Shown here one piece after another: positions 11,601 to 21,990 of a DNA stretch of 64,000 bases; positions within the stretch are counted from its first letter, which is position 1, and the number at the start of each line of letters is the position of its first letter. Both the position numbers and the translations under genes were made by a program. The stretch is from Paramarasmius palmivorus. Lineage: Eukaryota; Basidiomycota; Agaricomycetes; Agaricales; Marasmiaceae. The notes beneath the pieces are model-generated. The model was not told the DNA's origin. It worked only from the letters and a program-made list of their open reading frames with translations, and ran no database searches. The stretch is taken from positions 558,001-622,000 of the forward strand of contig JAYKXP010000015.1 in NCBI GenBank assembly GCA_037176845.1, read 5' to 3'.

Positions 11601-13721
11601 GAAGAAGTTCCCGTGTTACTTCTGGCCATTCAGGGTTGGCAGTCATTGTGATAAATAGGTCTACCTTTCGGTAATACCGAGCTATTGCCATGGCATCCTG
11701 AAAGAGTTGCTGCAAGTGTCGTGGACCACCGATATATGACGAAGGGAGAATGTAGCGTTGTCCCAAAGTGCTCAGGTCAACGTTGTCATCATGAGCACCA
11801 AGAGCATCTTCCAAACCACTATAAAGAGAGGCGCGTAGCTCAGATTGATGGAACCTCAAGTATGATAGTCGTACTTGGTCGGCGGCAGCCCACATGTCAA
11901 CAATATATTGTTGGAACAACTTTCCACCTCGAAGGATTGTGGACCATTCATCACGCCGTACCTGAAGGCGAAAGGCAGCGTAACGTGTTTGACTGAGACC
12001 CCTTGGTTCGGGTCGATCAGGTTCATAGAGCGTGAGCTCTTGGTGCCAACCATCTTCGCCATAGGGAAAAAGAAGGACGTAATGAAGAGCAGAATAGGAT
12101 ATATGGCCTTCATGGATACGTTGGAGTTTATCGTCTCGCGTTCGTAGAATGATGTCACGATGCTCTTCAGCGGTACCATCTCCAGGAAGTATGATAGCGA
12201 TTTCCGCTGCTGTCGGTAGATTGTAACGTCGAGGGTCCTGCCCGGGTAAAACACGGAGGCGTAAGGTATAGTTGGGAGTGTTTTCATGCTCTCGCAGGAT
12301 TTCATAGGCCTGCTTGAATAGAGGAGCATAGCGGTGGTGTCGTATGATGACTTGTTGCAGCGTTTCCATGGTTGATTCATCCAACATGCTGTTGTTGTAC
12401 ATGCGATGGCGAAGAGCAGTATCGTGATCATAAATGTACAATTGAGCATATGAGGGAGATGCTCCTTGCGCAGGCGACAGAGCACCAAAATAGTGTGAGA
12501 GCTGTCCTTCGATACGAAAGACCCATCCACTACGACCATGTAGACGGGGATCATTGACTGATGTATCCGCCTGGACGCCCAATGAAGTAAACGCCAGTGC
12601 CATATTATACCGCCTAATGTGATCCCGGAATTCGAGGCTGCGTTTGTCCTGTTCTTCGTACAGTTTCCGAAGTTCTTCAGGTGGTGATTGAAGGCGTGGA
12701 AGACGAACTTTTCCGCTATCACAGCATATGCCGAAACGTGGCGAAGCTTTCGTTGACCCATCAAGCCGTTCCTGCATCCAGTGAAGAGCACCACACGATG
12801 AACAGTTTACATTCATTGGCCCTAGGTCGAGACGTTTTTTGGGATCCTTGTAAGGGCGTCGTGCTGCTCCGAGACGTTTTCGGTTTGGTGCTGATTATTT
12901 CAAGTGTTTGAGTTCAATGTCAATAGTAGTTGCATTGGAGCATACCTTGTAGCATAGTTGATGCGTGATAATCAACGACATGATTTGAGCTTTCTAGGGC
13001 ATCATCAGAATCGCTGAATGGTGCAGTACTCTTGCCATCTGAAGATTGTACAGTGCTTGTCCCATTGACACATGGTGTCGTATTATGAAGCAAAGCTATT
13101 TATTCAGGGATTGAATCAGTGGGTGTGTTTCTAGAGATAAAGGTTAATTTACCACTGTCACGGTCGGCTCCACTTTTTACGCGTCTACGCTGGCATTGCT
13201 TTGATTGAGGGTCTGCTTCAGATATTTCCTTCAAATCCCGTTGAGCGAGAGCATGCTGACGTGCTTCTCGTTCTCTAGCATGTCGCTCCCGTTGCGCAAT
13301 TGATCGATTACTGGCTGCTCGTGTACTCGGCTGCACTTGCTGATTCAGTTTAACAGTTTTACTGGGAATGGCTTCAGTATATTGAAATACACTGCAGTCA
13401 AACATGCTTACGATTGTGAGGTTGAGTCATGGCTCATGAAAACATCGTCAGAAGGGATTTGAGAGGGGTGGCATTGAGGCGGCGGGAAAGTTGTATCTTG
13501 AGTCGATGGTAATGCGAGAGGTTGTATTTCAGTAGGATATATGACTCCGCGCGGTGTCCGCCTTCGTCTCCGAGAGGGGGTCTCTTCTTGAGCCAATTGA
13601 CGGGTCTGGGAGCGAGCATTTTGCTGTGTATGATGCGGGGCTTTATTTGGAGGAGTACAGGCCTCTGTCAGTAATCCAAAAATTGTGCAATGATTCAGTT
13701 GCACTCACCTATGTTGCTCAT
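8629..13721 (-). CDS. Helitron Rep-helicase (RepHel) transposase
   Basis: Six exons are all in phase: 13721-13709, 13664-13412, 13361-13153, 13095-12946, 12890-10900, 10842-8629 (introns 44-57 nt), giving 1609 residues without a stop. The N-terminal region is charged (RSIAQRERHAREREARQ) and leads to a zinc-type LGPMNVNCSSCGALHW. The Rep domain shows LFITMTANPEWPEV, the HUH motif in NLPHGHILIVL, and the paired-tyrosine site SIKYPFKYIHKGGDR. The second half is a PIF1-like helicase: Walker A GPAGTGKT, Walker B LIIWDEV, VVFGADPMQTLPVIP, and the C-terminal INKAQGQSVKIIGLDL and YVALSRATS. HUH Rep nicks and joins single strands and the helicase unwinds, giving rolling-circle transposition. GADPMQTLPV deviates from the more usual GGDFRQTLPV; otherwise all motifs are kept. 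The start ATG encodes MSNIEACTPPNK across a 44-nt intron. Confidence 0.9.
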
Positions 13722-14145
13722 GGTCAAGTCCAGGTCAAGTCCACAACAACCTGTTCGGAAGGACCAGCCTGCAAGGTGTTCGGATAAGTACGTGAGTCGG
13801 GCATGCCCGGTTAACGTTGTAATGAACAGTTGTTGGTCGGTGATTCATACTGAGCGCAAGGAGAAAAATGTAGCAAAGAAGAGCATTTATTGTCTGAATA
13901 TTGTTTGTATGACTTTTACATTATAATGAGGCTGGTAGTCGAGAGGTAGCGATATCAGGTATTTCAGGGGAATTCATTATAGGTGCTATAAGTATAAATG
14001 AATGGCATTAGGTCATGTACAGATATTTGTGGGCTTGATAGCGTACTGTGATTCCTGGATGTAGGGCCTTGAGCCTTAGGTCTGAGGACTTCGTAGGTTT
14101 CGGCTGGCTCAGCAATTTGGTTAGAGAGCGAAGTGTCACGTCACG

Positions 14146-14187
14146 GTCGTTCAGACCGGAAAGTTTCAACTTTCCTGTCCGAACGAC
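14146..14187. repeat. Imperfect palindrome able to form a hairpin
   Basis: GTCGTTCAGACCGGAAAGTT at 14146-14165 pairs with AACTTTCCTGTCCGAACGAC at 14168-14187 with two mismatches and a 2-nt loop. It lies between the Helitron and MFNSG copy B. It could be a remnant of another small element. Confidence 0.7.
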
Positions 14188-14498
14188 GTCACAATTGTCA
14201 CAGCTCAGTGCCAACGCTTAGCGTTCCTAGAACGTTCTTCTTATTAACACAGCCTCCGAAAGGTCTAGAATGTTCTCGGCGGTTCTTTGACAAAAACCCT
14301 AATTTCTTTATAATGTGGATGTCTGGTCCATTTATGGCAAACAACCTGACTTCTCAGTTCTGTCTTCCCGCATTCCCGAGTCAAAGTGTTGATGCGACTC
14401 TTGCGCTGTACCTCCTGCCTCTCCTTACTTATTGAGCCCACCAATGTTCAAAGCACACCAGGTCACAAACCCCATTCCTCTATCTCTCAAATCGTCTC

Positions 14499-14933
14499 AT
14501 GTTCAATTCTGGCAGACATATCCAAACCCACGGTCATGCTATCAACCATGTTGATGGTATCTCTATAATCGTCAACTTGGATAACACGACTACGGCTCGT
14601 TGTCGAGACCCTCAGAATGCAGCTGGCCATATACATGGGTGTTGCTGCAAACTCGGAGGTGTGATCTCTACGTACAGCATTCATCATGTCCATCAATTGA
14701 CGATCATGTTCTGTACAGATGCCGACGATGATATGGCGTATTCCTCTTCTGCTTCGACAAGGCACGTTACCGCGACTCATCATACCGCACCACTCGAGAC
14801 TAACCAACTCCCTCAGCTGTACACCCACCCCACACCTACATCTAATACGCGTAAAAGAAACCCGAGTGTGGGTCTGGGATCACACCTCACCAAGCGGAAG
14901 GTGTCATTTGCATACCGACAACCAGGACAATGA
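14499..14933 (+). pseudogene. MFNSG small protein, copy B, lacking the DVIG end
   Basis: Exon 1 (14499-14658) reads MFNSGRHIQTHGHAINHVDG and onward to a GTGTGA donor. The intron ends at CTGTACAG 14718 and exon 2 continues DADDDMAYSSSASTRHVTAT and PTPTSNTRKRN, stopping at 14933. No ILRDLQTGRLTGDVIG segment occurs before copy C, so the 3' third is missing. Upstream, CCAATGTTCAAAGCA(C)ACCAG and TCAAATCGTCTC are shared with copy E, suggesting a common promoter. The 60-nt intron keeps frame whether spliced or not. Confidence 0.6.
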
Positions 14934-15023
14934 AGATAATAAGAAGAACGGCCCAACCTGTAGGTACGATCATAAACATGGCTGCGACGGGAATGAGCCA
15001 AAGTGGGAGCAAGGATCAGGGTA

Positions 15024-15812
15024 CAAATCTGACGCCGTCCTAGATCTGAACAGCACATAACAACGAAACAAGCCAAACTTGGTTGCGTCAGGGCCGAAAT
15101 GAATTGGTGGCAAAGAGGAATTCGGCATGAACACGTGGGAACACGATGGTTCTCCTCCGGATTCATTCTCAGATACCTTCCAGCGACAAGCGCGTGATCG
15201 ACGACTTCCATCCTCGAATTGCGCCACGCTTGCATCCGTAAACGATACACAGAGTTTCTTTTCTTCGAAGAGCGGCATTACATCATCCCGACAATGACGG
15301 GATGATGTATTCCTCCGAGTCTGCTTCTGCTTTGACGAGGCATGTTACCGCGACTCATCGTACCGCACCACTCGAGACTAACCAACTCCCTCAGCCGTAC
15401 ATTACACCCAGGGCCACACCTACATCTGACACGCGTAAAAGAAACCCGAGTGTGGGTCTGGGATCACACTTCACCAAGCGGAAGGTGTCAATAATAAGAA
15501 CGGCCCATAGGTACGAGCATAAACATGGCTACGACTGCAAAGTGGGAGCAAGGATCACAGTACAAATCTGACGCCGTCCTAGATCTGAACAGCACATAAC
15601 AACGAAACAAGCCAAACTTGGTTGCGTCAGGGCCGAAATGAATTGATGGCAAAGAGGAATTCGGCATGAACACATGGGAATACGATGGTTCTTCCATTTT
15701 ACAATCATGAACATGGCTACGGCGGGAATGAGCCAAGTGGGAGCAAGAATCATGGTACAAATCTGACGCCGTCCTAGATCTGAACAGTACATAACAACGA
15801 AACAAGCCAAAG
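15024..15812. repeat. Nested partial tandem duplications downstream of copy B
   Basis: A segment starting TACAAATCTGACGCCGTCCT is present three times, near 15024, 15564 and 15755. It runs on as GATCTGAACAGCACATAACA. A second unit at 15302-15480 repeats exon 2 of copy B (RHVTATHRTAPLETNQLPQ, then TPTSDTRKRN) without exon 1. The units are in the same orientation and 80-95% alike by eye, so this is a local tandem expansion. Confidence 0.75.
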
Positions 15813-15858
15813 GTTACAAATACTTTTTCCTTTCTCCATACCCTTCCTCTCTGCCCGA

Positions 15859-16531
15859 ATGTTCAACTCAGGCAAACAAATTCAAGTACACGGAGATGCG
15901 ACGCATCACGTACAAGGCACATCAATCAATATAAACGTCGCCAATACGACAAATATCTATGGCTGGAATTCTCTTAACTTTGGTCAATCCTTCTTGATTT
16001 TTTCTCTTCACAGAATAGCTGATGCCTTTTTCCTCTTCTCAGAAAACTCCATCAACTCAGCAGACGCAAATGAAGGCAATATTGGTACACAGAATACCCG
16101 TACTGTTGGCCTTGGCTGGTACGTCTTAAAGCCATATTTCTCCCCTGGGCCTGGAATTTGTTAGCCCACTCCTTAGCCCCTGCACTGTTAATCCGAGGAA
16201 TAATATGGAGCGGAGTCACGGGTGTAAAAGAAATCCAAAGCACAAGAGTACGTGCCGTTGAACATTCGATTGTAATACCACATCTCATCAAGCTTTGCCA
16301 GATTTACCTCAAGCATCTCGTCAATATATTCTTCAATATCAGAGTCCCACTGAACATTCCTTCACTATCGACAACCTCCATCCATCCCCTCACACAAATT
16401 CACACCCATACACAGTGAACCCGGAAATAAGAGTCCGCCACCCCCTAGACATTGTGCTAAATGCCATCTTACGCGACTTGAAAACGCGTAAATTAACCGG
16501 AGATGTCATTGGCTATGTTCACGCTTCATAG
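15859..16531 (+). CDS. MFNSG/DVIG small protein, copy C (divergent)
   Basis: The N terminus reads MFNSGKQIQVHGDATHHVQG then TSININVANTTNIYG. It is the copy most like an IHG..V.G..NINV repeat and differs from A, B, D, E and F. The C-terminal segment, in another frame, reads YTVNPEIRVRHPLDIVLN then AILRDLKTRKLTGDVIGYV and stops at 16531. At least one intron between about 15960 and 16400 is required; I cannot fix its borders. YTVNPE matches YTVNPN in copy F, supporting that reading. Function unknown. Confidence 0.5.
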
Positions 16532-18185
16532 TGCGTGTATATCGCAACGTCCAACTTTGATTCTCACTCTTCACGACAGATGCATTAATTTAATGGCGGC
16601 GCTAAATATTCCACGTGCCTACTACCTCGAATAAAGCGTTAACTTAACATATTCGGAATGTACAGAAAATTTACCCTACAATCTTTTGTATCACCACTCA
16701 CAGCAACGTACTATATGCAATGAAATACCACTTATTTCATCAGTCCCCTAACCTGCGGCGCGCAGAAATAGTTCCCTGAACTGGCTCTGATAAATCCTGA
16801 ATACCCCCTTCTGAAGACGCGATAAACCGAGGCCAATATCACGATTCAAACGTTAAATGCCAGGGGCCTAGTCCACTCACATAAATTCCGTTCTCCAAGC
16901 CCGTCGTTCTCAGAGACCACCAAGTGAAAGTAACCATTGAATACAGAGTCCAAGTCGCGTCAGGTTTGTATCGGCCGCTGAGCCGCGCCGGAGAGTCCCT
17001 TGGTGACTTTGTGCCACACGCGACATCTACAGTAGCTTCAAACCTGAATCCGGACCCCGACGGTATAAACTAAAGCGCGTAAGTCGCCTCGATGTTTATT
17101 GAGACAGAAAGAGAAACACAAACCCATTGAATATCCAGAATATGTACACCGCATCGAGCGAGAAACGAAAAGAGTGCACGTAGCTTTAATTCATTGCAGC
17201 TCAGACGGTAAAGTCGCTGTTTGATCAAGGTCAACCGGAGAAACGCGATAGACGCGTCGTAGCCCACATGAAGTAATCTTTTCATCAATCGAATCAATCG
17301 CATCAGTGGCATCATAGCCTACGACTGCATGAATAATACTGGCCCATGAGCTACTGCTAGCCGTCTCAAAGGATGTTGCACGCACCCTAGACCGTCGATA
17401 TCTTGCCGACTACGTGTTTCGAGCCTTTTCAACTTTTCTGGACGGCTATATGCGCTGTTTACGATTGTGATATGTGGCTCATCGGAAAATGCGAGTCTTC
17501 TACCATGAATGAATTAAGCTCGAGAGGGGCTTATGTGACCTACGGCTCGACGTTCACTATTAAGCCAATAATCAGTTTATAATTCATACGGCAGAGACAA
17601 TGATTTCATGGATCACTTTTGCAATTTTTACTTTCAGTCGATCCCTTCCACTAGAGGGCGTGTATCCGAAGTGCGTCTGCAATAAGTGCCAAAATACCTA
17701 TAATGTATCCCTTGCTGGACTCTTGCTCTTGAAAGCTGACTACTGAGAACGTATCAAATAGGTTGACTGGTACCCTTGTTAGTTCTGAATGACGACTGGT
17801 GGATGATGGACGGCGAAAGCAAAATAAGTATGCCTGCCTGTGCATTTGCTGAGGCGCCCAGTATGCAAGCGCCCGTGCGTCCCCACGAAGAATCACAAGC
17901 AACACGCCGGTCATGACATGGCGAGGACTTACCAGTACCGGTTCACAAGATCGACTTGAAACGCAACAGCATGCCCTAAAGCTGAGTTTAGGTTTGGCCG
18001 ACGACATCCCGTCAGAGCTGAGATGGAGAACTTGAGTTTGTAGCCTAATCAAAAACGTCGTCTCGGATTGCTGATATGTTGCTTTGTGAACTCTCTGTTG
18101 AGCGAAGATTCGATGTTTCTGGCGAGGTCTGGAGCAAGCGTTTACACGAAAGCCCTCATTCGAAAAGCCTCGAGGTTGTCGTTCG
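16532..18185. other. No gene recognised
   Basis: Short open frames on both strands show no familiar motif or consistent splice pattern. I see nothing specific here. Confidence 0.5.
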
Positions 18186-18990
18186 TTAATTATCGGTTCG
18201 GGTATCCTCCTTCAAATCGCAAATGAGAAAAAAATCAGGATTAGTTCTTGGCCGCAGACGTACCTGGCACCAAGCATGTCCCACATTCAAGCTATCCAAG
18301 CAAACTGAACTTATCCAACACCTCATTCCCCGGCCTGATCTGTGAAATGTGTTACTAGTACACTCTTCATCAGCGAGCAAAGACAATTTCTCCGCCCTAG
18401 TAGAGTCGCATTGGTTTGTACCCAAAGCGAAAGAGAACGTACCTTACGTTGATAAAAAGAGTTTGCGGCGCTGAATCGGTTTACTTCTTCGCGATATGCG
18501 ACCTGCTTGTAGGATGGCGATGAGGAGACATTGTGATTGTGATAGAAGAGAGCAAGTCGGAAGTGCCGCCGGCATCCTGTTTCGCTTTGTTTCCACGACG
18601 ATGTCGACTACTTGACACACTTCGCCATCGAACGATATCGAACTCTCGCTATTCTATCCAACTCGGGCAACGACATACAAAACATGAGATGAACGCAGGT
18701 GGCTTTCGAATCCGAGTAAAACGGCGCGATTTTCTTCGAAAAGGATAACGTCATTTTTCCTCTCTACAACTCATAGAACCAAGAACAACCTGACACTCCC
18801 GGGTCCAACGGCTCCTCTTTCTCTCTGCAGGCCTCTTACTGCAGCACACAACCCCACACTCCTCCTCCACCTACCTTTTCATCACCGCCTTCAACGCTCC
18901 CGCCCAAATCTAATTTCTTTTCCACTACACACAGTCTAGCTCTCTTCAAACCACGACGCATCGAGAGTTCTTCACAATCGAATTCACTGT
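18186..18990 (+). repeat. Conserved non-coding block, copy 1
   Basis: Shares, in order, CTCCGCCCTAGTAGAGTCGC, GGCGCTGA.T.GGTTTACTTC, GGAAGTGCCGCCGGCAT, TTCGCTTTGTT.CCACGACGA and CTCTTTCTCTCTGCAGGCCT with the blocks at 21.5, 26.2 and (shorter) 35.3 kb. It ends close to the family-2 pseudogene at 19656. It may be the old 5' region of family-2 genes. Confidence 0.65.
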
Positions 18991-19655
18991 GCTATTTCAC
19001 CCGACCTAAGCAAGCGTTCAACCTTCCCGAGAGAAATCAAACCAAATATTCACCTTTTCCGCTCTTGCCGCTGTTATGTTTAGGCTACTTGACAATTCAG
19101 AGGAAGGAGTTGGTGCAAAGGAGGAAGCCTGAAGATGCGAGTCCTCGAGATCAAGGTACGCAGTAAATCTTACTGTATCGACTGTCCTCGAACTAAACCG
19201 ATGTTTTTCTCCGTAGGCTTAACAGTACTGTGACGACAGCTGAAGGGGCTTCTCACTATTCACGCTCTCGCGTTCGAAGGACCGCCGACAATGTACAATC
19301 CAGGTCACTTCGTATCGCAAGATAACACGAAGCACTTTCCTGTCATCCGTACGCGTTGAATGGGAACCCTTAGGAGTACGAATGGCTTGGTCACTGTTCT
19401 ATATGGTCATCGAAAATTCAATGTCGACGCCGGTGCCAGTCGTGCATCAAGCTCAAGTCTCGATCCATCGAGGCTCTCTACGTCGACAACGAGAAGATTC
19501 CTTCTGTATTGGTGCGCTCCCTTCGTACCTCGACCTCATATACCCGCTAACCTCGATACCAGACTAAAGAAAGACCCAACATTTTTCCCCAAGAGAGCAT
19601 TTTTCTACGTGCAGCCCTCTTTGCCTTCTCTTTTGCGTTTCTCTCGTTTTCGCAG

Positions 19656-19987
19656 TATACAACTGCGCACCTCCCCCGGTCTTTCCACCGCCACCTTCAC
19701 CATTTCTTACGACGCCGACACCGATCCCGGCTTTTTACTCACTGAAGATACACTCCACCTCGCGACACCTTCCACCGCCACTACCACCGACATCGATATC
19801 CTAGCACTTCGCCATCCAACCGACGTTCTCAACTATCTTACCGGCGATATCATCGGCCAAGTTCTCCCTGTGAATTCCGACGTTGGCGCCCAGAACGCTG
19901 TCCTTTGCGGTGTATTGAGGGATCTTACATAAAGCTGGAAGGTTGGCTGGGGATGTTATTGGGCGCGTTGATTATCCTGGACTTTAG
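19656..19987 (+). pseudogene. Family-2 (tandem DVIG) gene, decayed copy
   Basis: After the acceptor TTTTCGCAG the frame reads YDADTDPGFLLTEDTLHLAT, TATTTDIDI, then TGDIIGQVLPVNSDVGAQN and VLRDLT followed by a stop. The first motif has lost its ILNSILDDLKAR part by deletion. The second is broken by a frameshift, the remaining bases still spelling the GRLAGDVIGRV region. The 3' flank is conserved with 4.7 kb. Confidence 0.7.
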
Positions 19988-20439
19988 GTTTCCGCGTACA
20001 TTCGTTTTCGTCCCTAGGTGTTTGATAGGCTCCTTTCGCAGACACCATTTACGATCTTCCCTTGCTCTCTCTCCGTCCTGGCCAGCTTGCACCTATACTA
20101 CGATATACAATCCTAGACGTTACGCCTGTACATGTATCGATACCACCCATCTTCTCTGTACAACACACGAACGTTTTCTTCATCCTTACCGCCCCTTCGC
20201 TTGAGGCTTCCTCCTGCTTGTCTTCCCTCTGAAACAATCCCGAGCATGAATGCTATCTACTTTTAATTTACAGCGTTTCCCGACGCTTACCGGTTATGCA
20301 TGAGATTTACTAGTTCCATCTTGGACCTCCACAATTTTGGCCTCGGTGTTTAAATGCAATGTGCCTGTGCACGACTGGCTCAAGGTAGGCCGTGCGTGAA
20401 GGGTTGCCGGTTTGGAGGCCCACTATTTCTCATCACAAT

Positions 20440-20660
20440 TGAACATCGTGTTCTGTGCCGATGTAGAGGGTACAAGCCCTTGTGCCCCAGTTTGCGACAT
20501 AGTTGTATCTAGGTCAACTGAGATGATTTTGGTGTCAAATCCTACGTTTTTGAGCTTGCCAGAGTCGAAAATATACTTGGTTTTTCTGGGGATGAGTCCT
20601 TTGACAAAGTCAAGTTTTTGGGAGAATTCGACTTGACAGCTGTCAGTTGTTGCCATTGGC
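20440..20660 (-). pseudogene. Decayed gene fragment, inverted relative to 5740-5950
   Basis: The minus strand reads LIPRKTKYIFDSGKLKNVGF and DTKIISVDLDTTMSQTG. It has no start, no clear stop and no further exons, and its parent gene is unknown. It is better preserved than the copy at 5740. Confidence 0.5.
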
Positions 20661-20797
20661 CCTTGGCCTTCTACAGCTTTTCTTATCTCGAAACAAATGG
20701 AAACCAAAAAGTGGAAAGTAAGCTTCAAAGAAAATTCAGCAACCTGATAATTTTCTCCAGGTCCCCTTGCTATCCTTACGCTCGAGTTACTCATCAA

Positions 20798-21300
20798 ATG
20801 TTCAACTCTGGTAGACGCATCCAGGTTCACGGTCACGCTATCAATCATATTGACGGTATATCGATAATTGTCAACTTGAACAACACAACTGTTCGTTGTG
20901 GTCAATGCCATGTCCCTTCGACTGGGACTGGCCATGGTATGGACATATTTAGTATATGGTGGCCATCAATTGATGTTTCTTGCAGATGCCGATGACGAGA
21001 TGATGCATTCCTCCTCTGCTTCGGCTTCTACCGCGACTCACCGCCACCTTTCCAGACTACTTAACCATTGCCGACTCCCTCAGCCATACACCCTCGTCCA
21101 CACCCACGCCTACATCCAACACGCGAAAAAGAAACCATTACCAAGCAACCCACTCTCCTCACCAAAATCAACCAAACGCAATACTCGCAGCTATCCTACG
21201 CGACTTGCAGACAGGGAGGTTGACGGGTGACGTTATCGGCCAAATTTATGGTGCGTGCGCGATACGACCAGTGATAGAATTCTTTTTGACGATTTGTAGA
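20798..21300 (+). CDS. MFNSG/DVIG small protein, copy D (possibly broken)
   Basis: Exon 1 (20798-20936) reads MFNSGRRIQVHGHAINHIDG and ends at GTATGG. The 49-nt intron closes at TTGCAG 20985 and exon 2 continues DADDEMMHSSSASAS. The last segment, TPTPTSNTRKRN through ILAAILRDLQTGRLTGDVIG, lies in a third frame. No GT occurs between 20986 and 21083, so no normal donor can join exon 2 to it; either a non-canonical splice or a frameshift is needed. The 3' end has the TATG|GTGCGT context seen in E and F. Confidence 0.45.
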
Positions 21301-21479
21301 TGATCAACGCGGATCTGTGATTCACACCAAGGACTATTAGTTATCAAGTTATTTATATTATTTGCAACCACGTACTTCCCAATAGCAATCATGTACCCAA
21401 TCCAACACGCATAGGATTCTCTTCGTCCAATCTTGACCTCGAATCTTACAATCGAGGATAGCCGTCGTTCTCATCTTGG

Positions 21480-21990
21480 TTGTTAGATATCGGTTCGGAG
21501 GCAAAGGCTCAGTCCGAGAGCACTGTTGGACTGGGCCTTTTAAAGTTGCGAACAGGTCTAACCGAGGAAAAAGTCAAGGTCAGTACCCGATAGAATCGTT
21601 GAATGTGAGCGTACCTAGCACTATGCGTGTCCCAGAATCCAGCTACGCACAGAATCAACAACAAAACCTGTCTCTACCCGCTGGCATGCATTCGGATATG
21701 TGTCACTACTACTTCCTCCGCCCTAGTAGTAGAGTCGCTTTTATTAGTGACCAACTCGAAGCAAAGGATATTGTACCCTGCATTGAGTAAAGAAGCTTTC
21801 GGCGCTGATTTGGTTTACTTCGTTTTAGTACGCGTCCTGCTTGTACTAGTAGGATCCCGATGAGATGAGCGAGAGATATCAACCGAGACTCTGTCACTGT
21901 GACCGTGACGGAAGAGAGTCACGATCAGAAGTGCCGCCGGCATTTTGTGTTTTGCTTTGTTCCACGACGATGGACTTCACTTCACCATCG
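21480..21990 (+). repeat. Conserved non-coding block, copy 2
   Basis: Matches the blocks at 18.2 and 26.2 kb (CTCCGCCCTAGTAG..AGTCGC, GGCGCTGATTTGGTTTACTT, GAAGTGCCGCCGGCATTTTG). It follows copy D at the same distance as the 26.2-kb block follows copy E, but no family-2 gene follows it. Confidence 0.65.

Larger units (their letters stand above)
7198..13843 (-). mobile_element. Helitron, apparently intact, minus orientation
   Basis: The 3' end is textbook: an 8-bp stem with a 3-nt loop (ACCCGTGC TAT GCACGGGT, 7208-7226), six bases, then CTAG at 7201-7198 followed by T on the minus strand. Helitrons end in CTRR and insert between A and T. Inside lie an uninterrupted Rep-helicase gene and an OB-fold companion, both minus strand. 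The 5' end is only a candidate: the minus strand at 13843 reads A then TCACCGACC, TC being required at a Helitron 5' end. Other A|TC sites further right are possible, so the total length (about 6.6 kb) is provisional. The element sits 226 bp downstream of MFNSG copy A. Confidence 0.85.

Noticed and set aside
8908..12557. Several plus-strand open frames across the Helitron genes
   Set aside because: They lie antisense to strongly conserved Rep and helicase motifs.
14813..15810. Minus-strand frames containing MPNSSLPPIHFGPDATKFGL
   Set aside because: They repeat because the DNA is tandemly duplicated; there is no start, no splice support and no known domain.
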